Shown here piece by piece: positions 6,294-7,499 of a stretch of 7,499 nt of DNA. The translations under genes and the position numbers were made by a program. Source of the DNA: Kiritimatiellales bacterium. Lineage in GTDB: Bacteria; Verrucomicrobiota; Kiritimatiellia; Kiritimatiellales; Pontiellaceae. Location: the NCBI GenBank assembly GCA_030625905.1, contig DAOUQA010000107.1, positions 1 to 7,499 of the forward strand, given 5' to 3'. Below the pieces are notes generated by a model. That model worked only from the letters and a program-made list of their open reading frames with translations. It did no database searches and was not told where the DNA came from. The first letter of the stretch is position 1, and each line of letters opens with the position of its first letter.

Positions 6294-6317
6294 CGAGTGA
6301 AAAGTGAGGCGTGATTT
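6289..6317 (+). repeat. Stop-codon-phased TGA heptad array after the FKBP gene
   Basis: TGA recurs at 6291 (the stop codon), 6298, 6305 and 6312, again 7 nt apart. It is a near-identical copy of 5792-5820 (27 of 29 positions) and shares an exact 17-mer with the inverted copy at 5840-5856. No inverted partner follows it; a different palindromic element begins 13 nt later. Confidence 0.75.
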
Positions 6318-6330
6318 CCAGTTCCCCCTG

Positions 6331-6365
6331 CTGGAGGGCGACGCTCCGTCGGAGCCAAAAGCCAG
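6331..6365. repeat. Small palindromic intergenic element (EGDAPSEP type)
   Basis: CTGG (6331-6334) pairs with CCAG (6362-6365), and inside is the hairpin GCTCC-GTC-GGAGC (6343-6355). The forward strand would read LLEGDAPSEPKA and the reverse strand GSDGASPS. Such peptide strings recur in spurious ORFs of planctomycete and verrucomicrobial genomes in my recollection, which suggests a dispersed REP-like repeat rather than a gene. Copy number cannot be judged from this window. Confidence 0.45.
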
Positions 6366-6389
6366 CACGAAGCGCAGGTTGTACCGGTA

Positions 6390-6412
6390 AAGCCTCCACT
6401 ATGTGGTGGCTT
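6390..6412. other. Hairpin upstream of brnT
   Basis: AAGCC (6390-6394) pairs with GGCTT (6408-6412) and CCAC (6396-6399) with GTGG (6403-6406), with one T-T mismatch and a TAT loop. No T-run follows. It could end transcription from the FKBP gene or be a remnant of the repeat-rich spacer. The rest of 6294-6472 shows no gene. Confidence 0.35.
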
Positions 6413-6449
6413 CGAGCAAAACACTCATCAGAATAATCTTGCTAAATAG

Positions 6450-6465
6450 CCATATGATAGTATGG
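6450..6465 (+). promoter_or_regulatory. Probable brnTA operator overlapping a -10 box
   Basis: CCATA (6450-6454) and TATGG (6461-6465) form a perfect dyad with a 6-nt centre, ending 7 nt before the brnT ATG. TATGAT (6453-6458) inside it resembles a -10 hexamer, although a start site about 7 nt downstream would leave almost no leader. BrnA-type antitoxins repress their own promoter in the characterised Brucella system, so autoregulation here is plausible. No good -35 was found. Confidence 0.35.
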
Positions 6466-6472
6466 TTGCTGA

Positions 6473-6763
6473 ATGAAAAAGCTCAGGGCGCGTTTTGAGT
6501 GGGACGACAAGAAAGATGCCGCCAACCGTGACAAGCACGGAGTGTCTTTTTCGTTGGCCCAAATGGCCTTTGCCGATCCCAAACGCGTTATTCTAGAGGA
6601 TCTGGAACATAGCCAAGATGAACAACGCTACTATTGTCTTGGCGAGGTGGCCGAAGGAATCATGACCGTTCGCTTTACTTCCCGCGAAAACGTGATTCGA
6701 ATTTTCGGTGCAGGCTATTGGCGGAAAGGAAGGAATATCTATGAAAGAGAAAATCAATTATAG
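6473..6763 (+). CDS. brnT: BrnT family toxin (DUF497), RNase-like
   Basis: BrnT toxins are small RelE-fold ribonucleases that arrest translation until bound by BrnA. This 96-residue protein has the family pattern in order: FEWDDKK at 8-14, N18-R-D-KHGVSF (18-26), FADP (33-36), an E-x-R pair at 50/52, Gly57, a strand VRFTSR (66-71), RIF (76-78) and the terminal GRNIYERE (86-93). Length and residues look complete, so an active toxin is likely. No good ribosome site precedes the ATG at 6473, consistent with low toxin translation. Its last 23 nt overlap the antitoxin start, the toxin-first order usual for brnTA. The spacer before it is full of repeats and the gene does not fit the neighbouring housekeeping functions, which suggests acquisition. 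Confidence 0.9.
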   Translation: MKKLRARFEWDDKKDAANRDKHGVSFSLAQMAFADPKRVILEDLEHSQDEQRYYCLGEVAEGIMTVRFTSRENVIRIFGAGYWRKGRNIYERENQL

Positions 6764-6977
6764 CGATGAACCCATGGGCAAGGTCAAGGTGGTCAAGAAT
6801 TTCCTGCCCTCCCCCGACGAACTGGCCTTCCGCGAGGAAACCGTCAAGGTCACTTTGCAACTCAGTCGGGCCAGCGTGGAATATTTCAAGAAGGAAGCGC
6901 AGATCCACCACACTCCCTACCAGCGCATGATCCGCCGCCTTCTGGACGAATACGCCATTCACCACGCGCATGGGTGA
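6741..6977 (+). CDS. brnA: BrnA family antitoxin, ribbon-helix-helix
   Basis: This 78-residue partner of BrnT neutralises the toxin and, as a dimeric ribbon-helix-helix protein, would repress the operon. The acidic/basic N-terminal half (1-34), expected to wrap the toxin, is followed by the DNA-contacting strand VKVTLQLS (35-42), helix ASVEYFKKEAQ (44-54), a turn HHTPYQ and helix RMIRRLLDEYA (62-72). The ATG at 6741 is preferred over one at 6708 because GGAAGGAA lies just upstream and the homologous region starts here. The gene overlaps brnT by 23 nt in another frame, which ties the two translations together. Its TGA is followed within a few bases by the stump of an FKBP gene in a different frame. 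Confidence 0.88.
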   Translation: MKEKINYSDEPMGKVKVVKNFLPSPDELAFREETVKVTLQLSRASVEYFKKEAQIHHTPYQRMIRRLLDEYAIHHAHG

Positions 6978-6978
6978 T

Positions 6979-7047
6979 GGCGTAAGAAACATTGACCCCT
7001 ATGCCACGCTTATCTTCGATATCCGGATGGAGAAGGTTATCGACTAA
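6979..7047 (+). pseudogene. C-terminal stump of a second FKBP-type isomerase gene
   Basis: From 6979 the frame reads GVRNIDPYATLIFDIR then MEKVID and TAA (7045-7047). This matches the end of the intact FKBP gene (KIGPYAALIFDIRLEKVT): 42 of 51 nt agree between 6988-7038 and the corresponding 3' end, with several changes at third codon positions, so it looks like an old paralogue rather than a fresh duplication. The rest of the FKBP domain is missing: upstream lies brnA in another frame. The first in-frame ATG is at 6970, inside brnA. Gene replacement or deletion at the time brnTA arrived is the simplest reading. Confidence 0.65.
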
Positions 7048-7058
7048 TCTGTGATCCG

Positions 7059-7499
7059 CTACCGCCGCGAGAGGCTCATGACGATCTGGAGGACGTACCA
7101 GAAAAGGAGCGCGACGGAGGCGAAGAGCTGGAGCGATGCCGCAACGTGCTGGTCGGGGCCATAGTGGTTCATGATCCTGGAGGTGTCGTAGAGGATCGCC
7201 CCGCTGGCGAGGAGCACCATTGCCCCCGAAAAGACCAGTCCGAGGTTGAAGCCAAACAACACCGCGCAGACAATCAGACCGAGTGCGAGCATGAAGCCGA
7301 TGGAGAGGATGCCGCGCAGGAATGAAAAGTCCTTCTTTGTCGTGAACACGACAAGGGTCAATCCACCGAAGAGCAACAGGGTCAAAATTCCGGCCGTTGG
7401 AAGTACATCGGGCGAACTAAAGTGGGTGGCGATCAGCAGGATCGGCGCAAAGATAACCGACTCGGCAATCACATACAGGCTCAGGCCGGCATACTGCAT
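7059..7499 (-). CDS. Bax inhibitor-1/YccA family membrane protein, C-terminal part (5' end outside window)
   Basis: BI-1 family proteins are inner-membrane proteins of about 220-250 residues with seven or so helices. YetJ of Bacillus is a pH-sensitive calcium leak channel and E. coli YccA modulates FtsH. The visible 146 residues contain about five membrane segments (roughly 6-25, 34-52, 61-83, 87-105, 121-143) and the family ending ILYDTSRIMNHYG, then HVAASLQLFASVALLFWYVLQI. The Asp of YDT (105) is present; the second helix aspartate of YetJ-like members (LYLDFINLF type) appears to be Ser127, as I recall for YccA-like members. The ATG at the window edge is probably internal, since a start there would omit about two helices. 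It converges on the FKBP stump with an 11-nt gap. The presence of SPFH proteins nearby, which elsewhere act around FtsH, is suggestive only. Confidence 0.85.
   Translation of the reverse strand: MQYAGLSLYVIAESVIFAPILLIATHFSSPDVLPTAGILTLLLFGGLTLVVFTTKKDFSFLRGILSIGFMLALGLIVCAVLFGFNLGLVFSGAMVLLASGAILYDTSRIMNHYGPDQHVAASLQLFASVALLFWYVLQIVMSLSRR

Noticed and set aside
5794..6317. CRISPR-like array
   Set aside because: The repeats are 7-nt units and isolated copies of about 29 nt separated by a whole gene, with no regular spacers and no cas genes.

Overview
This 7.5 kb stretch of GC-rich bacterial chromosome reads as ordinary housekeeping genes mixed with short repeats and a small toxin-antitoxin module. 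No rRNA, tRNA, CRISPR array or intact transposon is visible. An intergenic element whose forward translation reads EGDAPSEPKA resembles repeats I associate with Planctomycetes/Verrucomicrobia/Lentisphaerae-type genomes. Together with the gene content this suggests a PVC-superphylum bacterium, possibly Kiritimatiellota. That placement is an inference from memory, not a search result.

Layout. Positions 2-508 (+) carry the 3' end of a gene with a clear RuvB C-terminal winged-helix domain but an unusual upstream part. It converges on a minus-strand cluster that reads, in transcription order: a membrane protein with a zinc ribbon between two winged-helix-like segments (4014-3208), two paralogous SPFH/band-7 membrane proteins (3208-2087 and 2070-997), and a 93-residue parvulin, ppiC (884-603). 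The first two genes overlap as TGATG and the next gap is 16 nt, so the first three are almost certainly one operon. The parvulin follows after 112 nt that contain a strong hairpin. Diverging from the cluster is pgm, phosphoglucomutase (4156-5796), followed by a cytoplasmic FKBP-type prolyl isomerase with an altered active site (5862-6293). A BrnT/BrnA toxin-antitoxin pair follows (6473-6977). Immediately after its stop codon lies the C-terminal stump of a second FKBP gene (to 7047). The window closes with the C-terminal part of a Bax inhibitor-1/YccA family membrane protein on the minus strand.

The most unusual signal is a 7-nt periodic array of TGA-type triplets that begins exactly at the stop codon of four genes (ruvB, ppiC, pgm and the FKBP gene). 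Because 7 is not a multiple of 3, such an array puts stop codons in every frame. In two gaps the array faces an inverted copy and can form a long hairpin. Second in interest is the operon joining a membrane-anchored, DNA-binding-like zinc protein to an SPFH pair. Third is the BrnTA module abutting an FKBP stump.
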